A stretch of 22,903 bases of DNA from JBJXGF01 sp046153015. GTDB lineage: Bacteria > Actinomycetota > Acidimicrobiia > Acidimicrobiales > CAIXPF01. The stretch is taken from the NCBI GenBank assembly GCA_046153015.1, contig JBJXGF010000207.1, positions 1-22,903 on the forward strand, in the 5' to 3' direction. Below, piece by piece: positions 6,783 through 14,699 of the stretch. The position numbers and the translations under genes were made by a program. Every line of letters begins with the position of its first letter. Positions within the stretch are counted from its first letter, which is position 1. The notes beneath the pieces are model-generated. The model was not told the origin of the DNA and searched no databases. It worked only from the letters and a program-made list of their open reading frames with translations.

Positions 6783-8252
6783 TCAGCTGTCTCGGCACGC
6801 CTTGCCGTCCCACACGCAGGGCGGGGTCTTGCCGTTGAGGTCGATGATCTTGCCGAACGGCACGAGCGAGCCGACCTCTTGACCGGGATCCACCTTGTAG
6901 CGCTGGAGCTGGGTGGCCTCGATCATGAAGGCGTCCTTGGCGCCGTTCATCTCGCTCTTGATGCCGTCCACGTACCACGGGTTCTGGGCCGAGAGCGAAC
7001 GGGCGGCGAGCATCAGGTTGGTGCGGGTGAGGCCGCCGGGAAGCTGCGCCGCCCGCTTCATGTTCTCCACGATCGGCCACGCGAACTGCAGGGCCGTGCC
7101 GTAGAAGTTGTTGTTGGTGTCGAGCCCCGCCTTGCCCATGATCTCCTTCACCTGCTTGACGGTGGCGTCGTCTTTCCACGCCGCGTCGGCGAGGTCCTTC
7201 GTGCCGCCGGTCAGCATCCAGCCGTTCGCCGCCTGGCCGGCCGGCTTGAAGAACGTGTTCACGTTGGCGCACGTGGACGACACGATCTTCTCCTTCGGCT
7301 TCCACGAGCTGCCGGCGAGGTAGGTGAAGGTCTGCGGGCAGGCGATGTTGCCGGCCATGATGATCATCACGTCGGCGTTGCTCGAAGCCAGGTTGGTGAG
7401 CTCGTTGGTCACGGTCGTGGCCAGGGGCTCGAAGGTCTCGTACTTCACCAGGCTCATGCCGTTGGCCTTGGCGAACTTCTCGAAGGTGTCCTTGTAGAGG
7501 ATGCCGAAGTCGTTGTTCGCCACCAGCGCGGCCACCGTGGTGCCCTTGCCGTAGGCGTCGAGCAGGTACTGGCCCCACTGGATCGCCTCGGTGTTGTAGG
7601 CGAGCTGCAGCCCGGTGGTCCACGGGTGGTTCACGGGGTCGCCCCAGGCCGGGTGGCCGGTGGCCGAGCTGAGGTTGGGGATGCAGGCCTCGTTCATCTT
7701 GTCGTAGGTGGCCATCACGATCGGCGTGCCGAGCACCGAGTTGAACGCGAACACGTTGCCGGTCTCGACCAGCTCGTCGATGTTGGCCTTGCCGCGCGCC
7801 GCCTCGTAGCCGTCGTCCTTGTAGGCGAAGGTGATCTTCTTCCCGCCGATGCCGCCCTCGGTGGCGTTGATGTAGTCGAAGTACACCTTCTCGCCGGCCT
7901 GGATCTGTCCGTACGGCGCCACCGGGCCGGACAGGGCCGTGCTGGCGGCCAGGCGGATCTCGGTGTCGGTGATGCCGGCGGTGTCCTTCCAGTTGGCCGG
8001 GCACTTCGACAGGTCGAGCGTGAACCCGCTCGGGCCGGTCACCTTCTTGCCCTCGGTCTTCCAGGCGGCCGGGTCGGCGCCGGCCACGGTGTTGGGCAGG
8101 TTCACCGCGGCGCCGCTCGCGGGCGCCGCGCCGGGTTGGGCCGCCGGCGCCGCCGTGGTCTGGCCGGCCGAGTCGTCGGCGTCGCTGCCGCAGGCGCCGC
8201 CGGCGACGGCGACCGCCAGCGCGAGAACGGCCGAACGAGCGGTCTTGTGCAT
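6783..8252 (-). CDS. LivK-like ABC substrate-binding lipoprotein, paralogue F (Peripla_BP_6)
   Basis: A 489-residue extracytoplasmic solute-binding protein, last of six tandem paralogues in transcription order. Residues 1-20 are a signal peptide and Cys21 (AGGAC-GSD) the probable lipid anchor, followed by an Ala/Pro/Thr-rich linker (about 22-60). The fold begins after GPSGFTLDLSKCPANWKDTAG with TDTEIRLA. Six further cysteines occur in KCP, EACIPN, ACPQ, STC and the C-terminal CVWDGKAC. Also present are KDDGYEAARGK, HPAWGDPVNHPW, NNDFG and LPGGLTRTNLMLAARS. I chose the ATG at 8252 for its GGGGGGA upstream and a normal signal peptide; an ATG nine codons earlier is possible. It resembles paralogue D most closely. 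Its position just before the second livH-livM pair suggests it feeds that permease; the ligand is unknown. Confidence 0.92.
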   Translation of the reverse strand: MHKTARSAVLALAVAVAGGACGSDADDSAGQTTAAPAAQPGAAPASGAAVNLPNTVAGADPAAWKTEGKKVTGPSGFTLDLSKCPANWKDTAGITDTEIRLAASTALSGPVAPYGQIQAGEKVYFDYINATEGGIGGKKITFAYKDDGYEAARGKANIDELVETGNVFAFNSVLGTPIVMATYDKMNEACIPNLSSATGHPAWGDPVNHPWTTGLQLAYNTEAIQWGQYLLDAYGKGTTVAALVANNDFGILYKDTFEKFAKANGMSLVKYETFEPLATTVTNELTNLASSNADVMIIMAGNIACPQTFTYLAGSSWKPKEKIVSSTCANVNTFFKPAGQAANGWMLTGGTKDLADAAWKDDATVKQVKEIMGKAGLDTNNNFYGTALQFAWPIVENMKRAAQLPGGLTRTNLMLAARSLSAQNPWYVDGIKSEMNGAKDAFMIEATQLQRYKVDPGQEVGSLVPFGKIIDLNGKTPPCVWDGKACRDS

Positions 8253-8300
8253 TGCGTCCCCCCAGATCTCTCTGCTCATCGAGCTCCGGGACCCGGCGAG

Positions 8301-8306
8301 AACATA
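8301..8306 (-). promoter_or_regulatory. Candidate -10 element for SBP-F (TATGTT)
   Basis: TATGTT on the minus strand lies about 48 bases before the SBP-F start and just downstream of the strong hairpin at 8323-8363. It is one of the few A/T-containing stretches in the gap. No clear -35 is seen. Confidence 0.3.
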
Positions 8307-8322
8307 GCCCGCCCGCGCGAGG

Positions 8323-8363
8323 GGTCGGCGCCGGCGGCCCGCCGGGGACCGCCGGCGCCGACC
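8323..8363 (-). terminator. Strong inverted repeat, probable terminator of SBP-E
   Basis: A perfect 15-bp inverted repeat, GGTCGGCGCCGGCGG (8323-8337) and its complement (8349-8363), with an 11-base loop. It starts 39 bases after the SBP-E stop. There is no U-tract downstream on the minus strand, as is common for GC-rich actinobacterial terminators. The repeat is symmetrical, so direction is inferred from the neighbouring genes. Confidence 0.7.
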
Positions 8364-8402
8364 TCTAGGACAACGACTGGGCGACGCCCTCGGGGAGCGC
8401 GG

Positions 8403-9869
8403 TCAGTCGGGCTGGCAGGCCTTGCCGTCCCACACGCAGTGCGGGGTGGTCCCGTTCAGGTCGATCACCGCGCCGACGCTTTCGAAGGTGCCGTTGCTCG
8501 TGGCCGCGTCGAACTTGTAGGAGCGCCACACCGTGCCCTCGATGGGGAACGCGTCCTTCGAGCCGTTCGTCTCCCACTTGATGCCGTCGAGCAGGGCGGG
8601 ATGCACGGCGGAATGGGAACGGACGGCGTTCAGGAAGTTCGTCCGGGTGAGGCCGCCCGACATCTGCGAGGCCCGCTTCAGGTTCTCGATCACCGGCCAC
8701 GCGAAGGTCATGCCCTTGCCGGCGAAGCCGACGTTGTCGACGCCGCCGGCGGCGAGCGCGTCTTTCCAGAGCTTCATGCCCGGGTCGTTGGCGAACTGCG
8801 CGTCGGTCGAGTCCTTGTCCTGGCCGGCGTGGATCCAGCCGACTGCGCCCTCGCCGACCGACTTGTAGGCCGCCAGCGAGTTGCACGTCTGGGACACCAT
8901 CTTCTCCTTCGGCCGCCAGGCGCTGCCCGAGATGTGCTGCATGGCCTGGATGCAGTAGGGCGAACCGGTCATGCCGATGAACACGTCGGCGTTCGTGGCG
9001 GCCAGCGTGGTCATCTCGTTGGTGACGTTCGGTGCGCTGCCCTCGTGGAAGACGATCTTCGAGACGACGAGGCCCTCCTCCTTCGCCGCCTTCTCGAACA
9101 CCGACTTGTAGATCTGGCCGTAGTCGTTGTTCCAGGCGAGGCCGGCGATGGTCGCGCCCGCGCCGAACTTGTCCTTGATGTGCTTGGCCCACAGCCGGGC
9201 CTCGGTGTCGTACCCGAGCCAGGCGCCCACCGTCCACGGGTGATGGACCGGGTCCCCCCAGGCCGGGCTGGCCGAGATCGGGTACACGTTCGGCATGCAC
9301 TGCTCGTTGAGCTTGTCGTACACGGCCACCCCGGTCGGGAAGCCGTGGTTGCCGGCCACGGCGAACAGGTTCCCCGTCTCCAACAGCTCGTCCATTCCCG
9401 CCTTGGCTCGGGCCGCCTCGTAGCCGCTGTCCTTGAAGTCGAACACGACCTTCTTGCCGGCGACGCCGCCTTCGGTCTTGTTGACGTAGTCGAAATAGGC
9501 CTTGGTCGAGAGCGCATAGGCGCCGTACGGAGCGGCCGAGCCGGAGAGAATGACGGTGGCGCCGATGCGGATCTCGGTGTCGGTGACGCCGCCGGTGTCC
9601 TTCCAGTTGGCCGGGCACTTCGACAGGTCGACCGTGAAGCCGCCGGGGCCGGTCAGCTTCTTGTCCTTCACGCCCCACGACGCCGGGTTCTCGCCGGCCA
9701 CCGTGTTGGCGATGTTGCCGCCTGCGGCGGCGCCGCCGGCCGTCGTGGCGGAGGCGCCCGCCTTGGTCGTCTCGCTCGCCTCCTCGCCGCTGTCGCTGCC
9801 GCACGCGGCGGTCACGGCGCCAAGGGCGATGAGCGCTGCGCCGGCGCGCAGCAACGCAGGTCTTTTCAT
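8403..9869 (-). CDS. LivK-like ABC substrate-binding lipoprotein, paralogue E (Peripla_BP_6)
   Basis: A 488-residue lipoprotein. The signal peptide MKRPALLRAG... ends at VTAAC, giving Cys23 as lipid anchor, followed by a Glu/Ala/Thr-rich linker to about residue 55. The six family cysteines lie in LSKCPANWKD, NEQCMPN, PYCIQ, SQTC and CVWDGKAC. This copy differs from the others around the central motif: it has SASPAWGDPVHHPWTVG, so the His before PAWGDP is Pro-preceded Ser, and LLETGNLFAVAGNHGFPTG replaces the GTP-x-x-MATYD pattern of paralogues D and F. Such changes near the ligand cleft suggest a different ligand. The ATG at 9869 has GGGAGAG eight bases upstream; an in-frame extension of 22 residues would bury the signal peptide. 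Hairpins flank it on both sides, suggesting its own transcript. Confidence 0.92.
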   Translation of the reverse strand: MKRPALLRAGAALIALGAVTAACGSDSGEEASETTKAGASATTAGGAAAGGNIANTVAGENPASWGVKDKKLTGPGGFTVDLSKCPANWKDTGGVTDTEIRIGATVILSGSAAPYGAYALSTKAYFDYVNKTEGGVAGKKVVFDFKDSGYEAARAKAGMDELLETGNLFAVAGNHGFPTGVAVYDKLNEQCMPNVYPISASPAWGDPVHHPWTVGAWLGYDTEARLWAKHIKDKFGAGATIAGLAWNNDYGQIYKSVFEKAAKEEGLVVSKIVFHEGSAPNVTNEMTTLAATNADVFIGMTGSPYCIQAMQHISGSAWRPKEKMVSQTCNSLAAYKSVGEGAVGWIHAGQDKDSTDAQFANDPGMKLWKDALAAGGVDNVGFAGKGMTFAWPVIENLKRASQMSGGLTRTNFLNAVRSHSAVHPALLDGIKWETNGSKDAFPIEGTVWRSYKFDAATSNGTFESVGAVIDLNGTTPHCVWDGKACQPD

Positions 9870-9950
9870 GCTGATGGCTCTCCCGGGTCCCGAAGTGCTG
9901 CACGGAGCACGCCCACGTGCAGCTGCCGCCCCCAACTGGCGACGGGCCAG

Positions 9951-9956
9951 AATCTA
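9951..9956 (-). promoter_or_regulatory. Candidate -10 element for SBP-E (TAGATT)
   Basis: TAGATT on the minus strand, about 80 bases before the SBP-E start, is close to the actinobacterial -10 consensus and stands out in GC-rich surroundings. No good -35 is visible 16-19 bases upstream. Confidence 0.35.
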
Positions 9957-10000
9957 GCGGGGGACGCGGCGAAGAGGGCGCCGGCGCGAACGGGCCGGCT

Positions 10001-10024
10001 GGGCCCGGGGCGCACCCCGGCCCC
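10001..10024 (-). terminator. Hairpin downstream of SBP-D
   Basis: GGGCCCGGGG (10001-10010) pairs with CCCCGGCCCC (10015-10024) with one mismatch and a CGCA loop. A further GCCG/CGGC pairing is possible outside it. It begins 27 bases after the SBP-D stop, without a U-tract. Confidence 0.45.
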
Positions 10025-10050
10025 GTCGGCCGCACACCCGGTCGAGCGCG

Positions 10051-11523
10051 TCAGCTCTCGTTGCAGAGCCGGCCGTCCCACACGCAGTTCGGCGTCTTGC
10101 CGTTCTGCTCGATCGGCTGACCGACCGGCTTGAACGTGCCCACGTCTTGACCGGGCTGGATGTCGTAGTTGATGAACTGCGACCCCTCCACGTAGTAGGC
10201 GTCTTTCGCCCCGTTCACCTCGAACTTGATCCCGTCGAGGTAGCCCGGGTGCGCCGTGCTGAACGAGCGGGCGGCCAGCATCAGGTTCGTGCGGTTGAGC
10301 CCGCCGGGGAGCTGCGCCGCCCGCTTGAGGTTCTCCACCATCGGCCAGGCGAAGTTCCAGCCGTTGAACAGCTGAGACTGCGCCGGGTCGAGGCCCGCCT
10401 TCGTGAGCTGCTCCCGGGCGAGCTTCACGAACGGATCGTTCTGCATGGCGGGGTCGTTCACGTCCTTGATGCCGCCGGCGGCGATCCAACCGCCTGCGTT
10501 CTGCCCCGCCGGCTTGAGGAAGTTCAAGCCCTGGCAGGTGGCCGAGTACAGCTTGAGCTTGGGCCGCCACGTGCTGCCCGCCAGCGCGTTGAACCCCTGA
10601 GTGCAGTACCCCGAGGTGGTCATGAGGATGGCCACATCCGCGTTGGTGGAGGCCAGCGTGGTCAGCTCGTTCTGCACGTTCGGCGCGGCGGGGTCGTGCA
10701 GCTCGTGCTTCACGAAGTTCAGGCCGTTGTCCTTGGCAAACTTCTCGAACGCGTTGCGGTACGACTGGCCGAAGTCGTTGTTCATCACCAGCGCCGCCAC
10801 GGTGGCCCCTTTGCCCAGCGTGGACAGGATGTACTCGCCCCACAGGATGGCCTCGGTGTTGTAGGCCAGCTGCAGCCCGGTGGTCCACGGATGGTTCACC
10901 GGATCCCCCCACGCCGGGTGCCCGGTGGCCGAGAACAGGTTCGGCAGGCAGGCCTCGTTCATGGCGTCGTAGGTGGCCATCACGATCGGGGTGCCGAGCA
11001 CCGAGGAGAAGGCGAACAGGTTCCCCGTCTCGATCAGCTCCTGCACGTTCTGCTTTCCCCGAGCCGCCTCGTAGCCGTCGTCCTTCGTCAGCAGCGTGAT
11101 CTTCTTGCCGCCGACTCCGCCCTCGGTGGCGTTGACGTGGTCGAAGTAGTTCTTCTGCCCGACGGCGATCTGGCCGAACGCCGCCTGCGGGCCGCTCTGG
11201 GCGGAGGTGAGGCCCAGGCGGATCTCGCTGTCGGTCACGCCGTCGCCGTTCTTCCAGCGTGACGGGCACTTCGTGAGATCGATCGCGAACCCCGAGGGCC
11301 CGGTGACCGACTTTGCGTCGGTCTTCCACTCCGCGGGATTGAGCCCTGGCGTGGTGTCCTCGAGCGTCGCCGAGCCGCCCGGCGCGCTGGTGGTCGCGCC
11401 GGCCCCGCCGCCTTGCGTCGTGGTCGGCGACGCCTCGTCGTCCCCGTCGCTGCCGCACGCCCCGGCCGTCATCGCCACCACGAGCGCACCGCTGAGGAGC
11501 CGTCCCCACGCGCGTCTGTTCAT
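10051..11523 (-). CDS. LivK-like ABC substrate-binding lipoprotein, paralogue D (Peripla_BP_6)
   Basis: A 490-residue lipoprotein. MNRRAWGRLLSGALVVAMTAGAC gives lipid-anchor Cys23, followed by a linker rich in Asp, Thr and Gly. The mature part carries the six conserved cysteines in LTKCPSRWKN, NEACLPN, YCTQ, SATC and CVWDGRLC. The central block GTPIVMATYDAMNEACLPNLFSATGHPAWGDPVNHPW and the following TTGLQLAYNTEAI are almost the same as in paralogue F, so D and F form a closely related pair separated by the more divergent E. The start is uncertain: ATGs at 11523 and 11532 are both possible, and I prefer 11523 for a compact signal peptide. The gap upstream has a TTGACT but no matching -10. It is predicted to capture a small polar ligand outside the membrane for a Liv-type permease. 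Confidence 0.91.
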   Translation of the reverse strand: MNRRAWGRLLSGALVVAMTAGACGSDGDDEASPTTTQGGGAGATTSAPGGSATLEDTTPGLNPAEWKTDAKSVTGPSGFAIDLTKCPSRWKNGDGVTDSEIRLGLTSAQSGPQAAFGQIAVGQKNYFDHVNATEGGVGGKKITLLTKDDGYEAARGKQNVQELIETGNLFAFSSVLGTPIVMATYDAMNEACLPNLFSATGHPAWGDPVNHPWTTGLQLAYNTEAILWGEYILSTLGKGATVAALVMNNDFGQSYRNAFEKFAKDNGLNFVKHELHDPAAPNVQNELTTLASTNADVAILMTTSGYCTQGFNALAGSTWRPKLKLYSATCQGLNFLKPAGQNAGGWIAAGGIKDVNDPAMQNDPFVKLAREQLTKAGLDPAQSQLFNGWNFAWPMVENLKRAAQLPGGLNRTNLMLAARSFSTAHPGYLDGIKFEVNGAKDAYYVEGSQFINYDIQPGQDVGTFKPVGQPIEQNGKTPNCVWDGRLCNES

Positions 11524-11635
11524 CGCACCCATCCCGTTCGGAACCCGCTGGAACACAAGGTCGACGCGCCGGCCGGCGTCGCCGGCGAGTCAACCTGAGC
11601 GGCCGTGCACCGGTACCGAGGCCAGGAGGGGCGGT

Positions 11636-11655
11636 CGGCGGCTCTGTACCCGCCG
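11636..11655 (-). terminator. Small hairpin downstream of SBP-C
   Basis: CGGCGG (11636-11641) pairs with CCGCCG (11650-11655) across an eight-base loop, about 30 bases after the SBP-C stop. It is short and has no U-tract, so support is weak. Confidence 0.25.
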
Positions 11656-11684
11656 CCCGCCAGCGGTAAACGCGGGGCGCCGCT

Positions 11685-13115
11685 TCAGCAGGTCTTGCCG
11701 TTCCAGGGGCAGGGCGCGGTCTGGCCGTCGAGGTCGATCGGCTTGCCGAACTTGCGGTGGGCGCCGGCCTCCTGGCCGGGGGCGATGGAGTACTTGGTGA
11801 GCTGCGCGCCCTCCACCGGATAGGCGTCGAGGTTGCCGTTCGTGGCGAAGCGGATGCCCTTGAAGCCCATCGGATGCTCGGTGTTCAGCGAGCGGGCGGC
11901 GAGCATCACGTTCGTGCGGGTGAGCCCGCCGGCGAGCTTGGCCGCGTTGCGCAGCACCTCGGCGGCGCCCCACGCGTACCACCAGCCGTTGCCGAGCTGA
12001 CTCGAGTTCGGGTCGAGGTTCGCCTTGGCCAGCTGCGCCTTGGCCGCCTTCACGAACGGGTCGCCCTGCTCCTCGGGGTCCGACACGTCCTTCATCGAGC
12101 CGGCGATGATCCAGTCGGCCCCCGCCGCGCCCGCCGGCTTGAAGTAGGTCTGGATGCCCGAGCAGGTCTGCGACACGTACTTGAGCTTGGGCTTCCACGT
12201 GGACTCGGCCAGCGCCTTGAACGCCTGCGTGCAGTACGTGGAGGTCGTCATGAGGATCACCGCGTCGGCGTTGGTCGAGGCCAGCGTGGTCAGCTCGTTG
12301 GTCACGTTCGGCGCCGCCGGGTCATGGGTCACCACCCGCAGCAGGTTCAGCCCGTTGGCCGCCGCGTACCGTTCGAACTCCGCCCGGTAGGTGGCGCCGA
12401 AGTCGTTGTTCATGGCCAGCGCGGCCACGGTGGCGCCGCGGCCCAGGGTCTCGGAGAGGTGCGCCCCCCAGATCTGCGCCTCGGTCGAGTACGGCAGGAA
12501 GCTGCCCATCACCCACGGGTGGTTCACCGGGTCCCCCCACGCGGGATGGCCGGAGGAGACCATCAGGTCGGGGATGCAGGCGTCGTTGATCGTGTCGTAC
12601 GTGGCGAGGTTGGCGGGCGTGCCGGCCAGCGTGGCGAACACGAACGGGTCGGCGGTCTCGAGCAGCTCGGCCACGTTGGAGGTGGCCCGCGCCGCCTCGT
12701 ACCCGTCGTCCTTCGTGATCAGCGTCAGCCGCTTGCCGGCCACCCCGCCTTCGGTCTCGTTCACGTAGTCGAAGTAGTTCTTCATGCCGGTGACGATCTG
12801 GCCGAACGGGGCCAGCGAGCCGGACTGCACGAAGCTCTGCGCCACCCGGATCTCGTTGTCGACGAGCCCGGCGGTGTCGCTCCACTTGGCGGGGCACGCC
12901 GAGAGGTCGGCCCGGAACCCCGCGGGGCCGACGAGGGTCTTCTCCTTCACCCCCCAGGTGGCCGGATCGCTCGACCCGGCCGCCGGCGCCGTCTTGGCGC
13001 CCGGCGCGCCCGCAGGCGATGCCTCCTCCGCGTTCGACGACCCGCATGCGCCGGCCAGCACCGCCGCCGCCAGCAGCGCCGACGCGGCCCGCCCCCGCCG
13101 CTGTGTCTCCGCCAT
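11685..13115 (-). CDS. LivK-like ABC substrate-binding lipoprotein, paralogue C (Peripla_BP_6)
   Basis: A 476-residue lipoprotein. The signal peptide ends at VLAGAC, with Cys24 as the probable anchor, and a shorter linker than in D-F (about 25-50) leads into WGVKEKTLVGPAGFRADLSACPAKW. The six family cysteines are in SACP, NDACIPD, YCTQ, SQTC and the terminal CPWNGKTC. Here the usual WDG is WNG and the protein ends exactly at the last cysteine. LATYDTINDACIPDL and the following HPAWGDPVNHPWVMGSFLPYSTEA match paralogue B more than D-F. ATG 13115 has GAGAGGAAG upstream, a clear ribosome binding site. The gap to paralogue B is only about 80 bases and holds a -10-like TAGCCT. The ligand is unknown. 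Confidence 0.93.
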   Translation of the reverse strand: MAETQRRGRAASALLAAAVLAGACGSSNAEEASPAGAPGAKTAPAAGSSDPATWGVKEKTLVGPAGFRADLSACPAKWSDTAGLVDNEIRVAQSFVQSGSLAPFGQIVTGMKNYFDYVNETEGGVAGKRLTLITKDDGYEAARATSNVAELLETADPFVFATLAGTPANLATYDTINDACIPDLMVSSGHPAWGDPVNHPWVMGSFLPYSTEAQIWGAHLSETLGRGATVAALAMNNDFGATYRAEFERYAAANGLNLLRVVTHDPAAPNVTNELTTLASTNADAVILMTTSTYCTQAFKALAESTWKPKLKYVSQTCSGIQTYFKPAGAAGADWIIAGSMKDVSDPEEQGDPFVKAAKAQLAKANLDPNSSQLGNGWWYAWGAAEVLRNAAKLAGGLTRTNVMLAARSLNTEHPMGFKGIRFATNGNLDAYPVEGAQLTKYSIAPGQEAGAHRKFGKPIDLDGQTAPCPWNGKTC

Positions 13116-13170
13116 GATGTTCTTCCTCTCGGCGACCGCACCGCCCCAGCCCCGGACCCGTCCACCACCG

Positions 13171-13176
13171 AGGCTA
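13171..13176 (-). promoter_or_regulatory. Candidate -10 element for SBP-C (TAGCCT)
   Basis: TAGCCT on the minus strand lies about 55 bases before the SBP-C ATG, with no clear -35. It fits the TANNNT pattern that recurs in the gaps of this array. Confidence 0.25.
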
Positions 13177-13197
13177 ACGGCCCTCCGGCGATCCCGC

Positions 13198-14640
13198 TCA
13201 GTACTCCCGGCAGGCCTTGCCGTCCCACGCGCAGTTCTTGGTGGCGCCGTTGAGGTCGATCACCCGGCCGATGCGCTCGTAGGCGCCCACGGTCTGGCCC
13301 TCGCCCATCCGGTACTGCTGGAGCTGCGCCGCCTCCACCGTGAACGAATCCTTGTTGCCGTTCTGCACGAATCGCACCCCGTCGATGAAGAGGGGGTTCT
13401 GCCAGTCCATCGAGCGGGTGGCGAGCATGACGTTGGTGCGGGTGAGGCCCCCGGGCAGCCGGGAGGCGTTGCGCAGGATCTCGACCGCGCCCAGCGCGTT
13501 CCACCAGCCGTTGCCGTGCTGGGAGTTGCCCGGGTCCAGGTTGGCGGCGGCCAGCTGCTCCCGCACCAGCTTCACGGTCGGGTCCTCGGCGTAGGCCCGG
13601 TCGGCGAGGTCCTTCGCGCCGGCCGCCACGATCACGCCGTTCGCCGCCCGGCCCGCCGGCTTCAGGTAGGTCTGCACCGCGCCGCAGGTCTGCGAGAGGA
13701 AGGTGAGCTTGGGCCGCCAGGTGCTCTGCTCGATCGCCGAGAGCGCCTGGCTGCAATACGTGCTGCTGGTGGCGGCGAGGAACACGTCGGCGTTGGTCGA
13801 GGCGAGCGTAGTGAGCTCGTTCGAAACGCTGGGCGCAGCCGGGTCGTGGCCCGCCGTTCGCACCAGGCTGAGGCCGTGGGCGGCGGCCTGGGCCTCGAAG
13901 CTCGTTCTCATCGAGGCGCCGAAGTCGTTGTTCATCTGCAGCATCGCCACGGTGGCGCCGGGCCCGAGCGCGTCGAGGATGTGGCGGCCCCACAGCGCGG
14001 CTTCCGTGGGGTAGGCGAGGATGCTGCCGCTCACCCAGGGTCGGTTGAGCGGGTCGCCCCACGCCGGGTGACCCGATCCGACGAGCAGGTCGGGCACGCA
14101 GCTGTCGTTGATCCGGTCGTAGGTGGCGAGGTTGTTCGAGGTGGAGCCGTTGGCGGAGAAGGCGAACACGTTGCCCGCGGCGAGCAGCTCCTCGACGTTG
14201 TCCTTCGCCCGCGCCGCCTCGTACCGGTCGTCCTTCGTGATCAGCGTCACCCGCCGGCCGCCGATGCCGCCCTCGGTGGCGTTCACGTAGTTGAACGCCG
14301 CGGTCATGCCTGACACCACGGCGCCGAAGGGGGCCAGCGGGCCCGACAGCACGTAACTCTGACCGATCCGCACCTCGGTGTCGGTGAGGCCGGCGGTGTC
14401 GCTCCACTTGGCGGGGCAGTCGGCGAGGTCGATCGTGAAGCCGGCCGGCCCCACCACCAGCTTGGAGTCGGGCGCCTCGCCGCCCGGCGCGGGCGCCGCG
14501 GCGTTCGACGGCGGCGGCCCGCCAGAGGCGGCCGCCGACGGGCCGGGACCTTCACCCGTGCAGGCGGCCGCCGCCAAGCCCAGGGCCGTCAACCCCGCGC
14601 CCCATCGCCGCGCCCGCAGACCTCGGTGCGTTTCGCCCAC
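13198..14640 (-). CDS. LivK-like ABC substrate-binding lipoprotein, paralogue B (Peripla_BP_6)
   Basis: A 480-residue lipoprotein. The GTG at 14640 gives MGETHRGLRARRWGAGLTALGLAAAAC, an Arg-rich signal peptide with Cys27 as anchor, then a Pro/Ala/Gly linker. The family cysteines are in LADCPAKWSD, NDSCVPD, YCSQ, SQTC and CAWDGKAC. The central motif reads HPAWGDPLNRPW, with Arg where most copies have His. NNDFGASM and LPGGLTRTNVMLATRS are present. It is closest to paralogue C. The frame is open far upstream, but that sequence overlaps gene A and lacks a signal peptide at its start. There is no strong Shine-Dalgarno; a -10-like TAGGGT ten bases upstream suggests a very short leader. Confidence 0.9.
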   Translation of the reverse strand: MGETHRGLRARRWGAGLTALGLAAAACTGEGPGPSAAASGGPPPSNAAAPAPGGEAPDSKLVVGPAGFTIDLADCPAKWSDTAGLTDTEVRIGQSYVLSGPLAPFGAVVSGMTAAFNYVNATEGGIGGRRVTLITKDDRYEAARAKDNVEELLAAGNVFAFSANGSTSNNLATYDRINDSCVPDLLVGSGHPAWGDPLNRPWVSGSILAYPTEAALWGRHILDALGPGATVAMLQMNNDFGASMRTSFEAQAAAHGLSLVRTAGHDPAAPSVSNELTTLASTNADVFLAATSSTYCSQALSAIEQSTWRPKLTFLSQTCGAVQTYLKPAGRAANGVIVAAGAKDLADRAYAEDPTVKLVREQLAAANLDPGNSQHGNGWWNALGAVEILRNASRLPGGLTRTNVMLATRSMDWQNPLFIDGVRFVQNGNKDSFTVEAAQLQQYRMGEGQTVGAYERIGRVIDLNGATKNCAWDGKACREY

Positions 14641-14650
14641 GTCGCGTTGG

Positions 14651-14656
14651 ACCCTA
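14651..14656 (-). promoter_or_regulatory. Candidate -10 element for SBP-B (TAGGGT)
   Basis: TAGGGT on the minus strand ends ten bases before the GTG of SBP-B. A start about seven bases downstream would leave a leader of only a few bases, in keeping with the weak ribosome binding site there. A TTGTGG lies 19 bases upstream of it. Confidence 0.3.
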
Positions 14657-14699
14657 CCCGGGGCGTGGCCGTCTCCCACAACACGCCGGAACGACCCGC

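Noticed and set aside
6642..10133. A 1163-codon open frame on the plus strand across binding-protein genes D, E and F
   Set aside because: It is antisense to three well-supported genes. Its product is an Arg/Gly/Val/His-rich string without domains, as expected from codon bias in very GC-rich DNA.
11588..11593. TTGACT on the minus strand before SBP-D as a -35 element
   Set aside because: No -10-like hexamer occurs 15-19 bases downstream, so it was not called a promoter.
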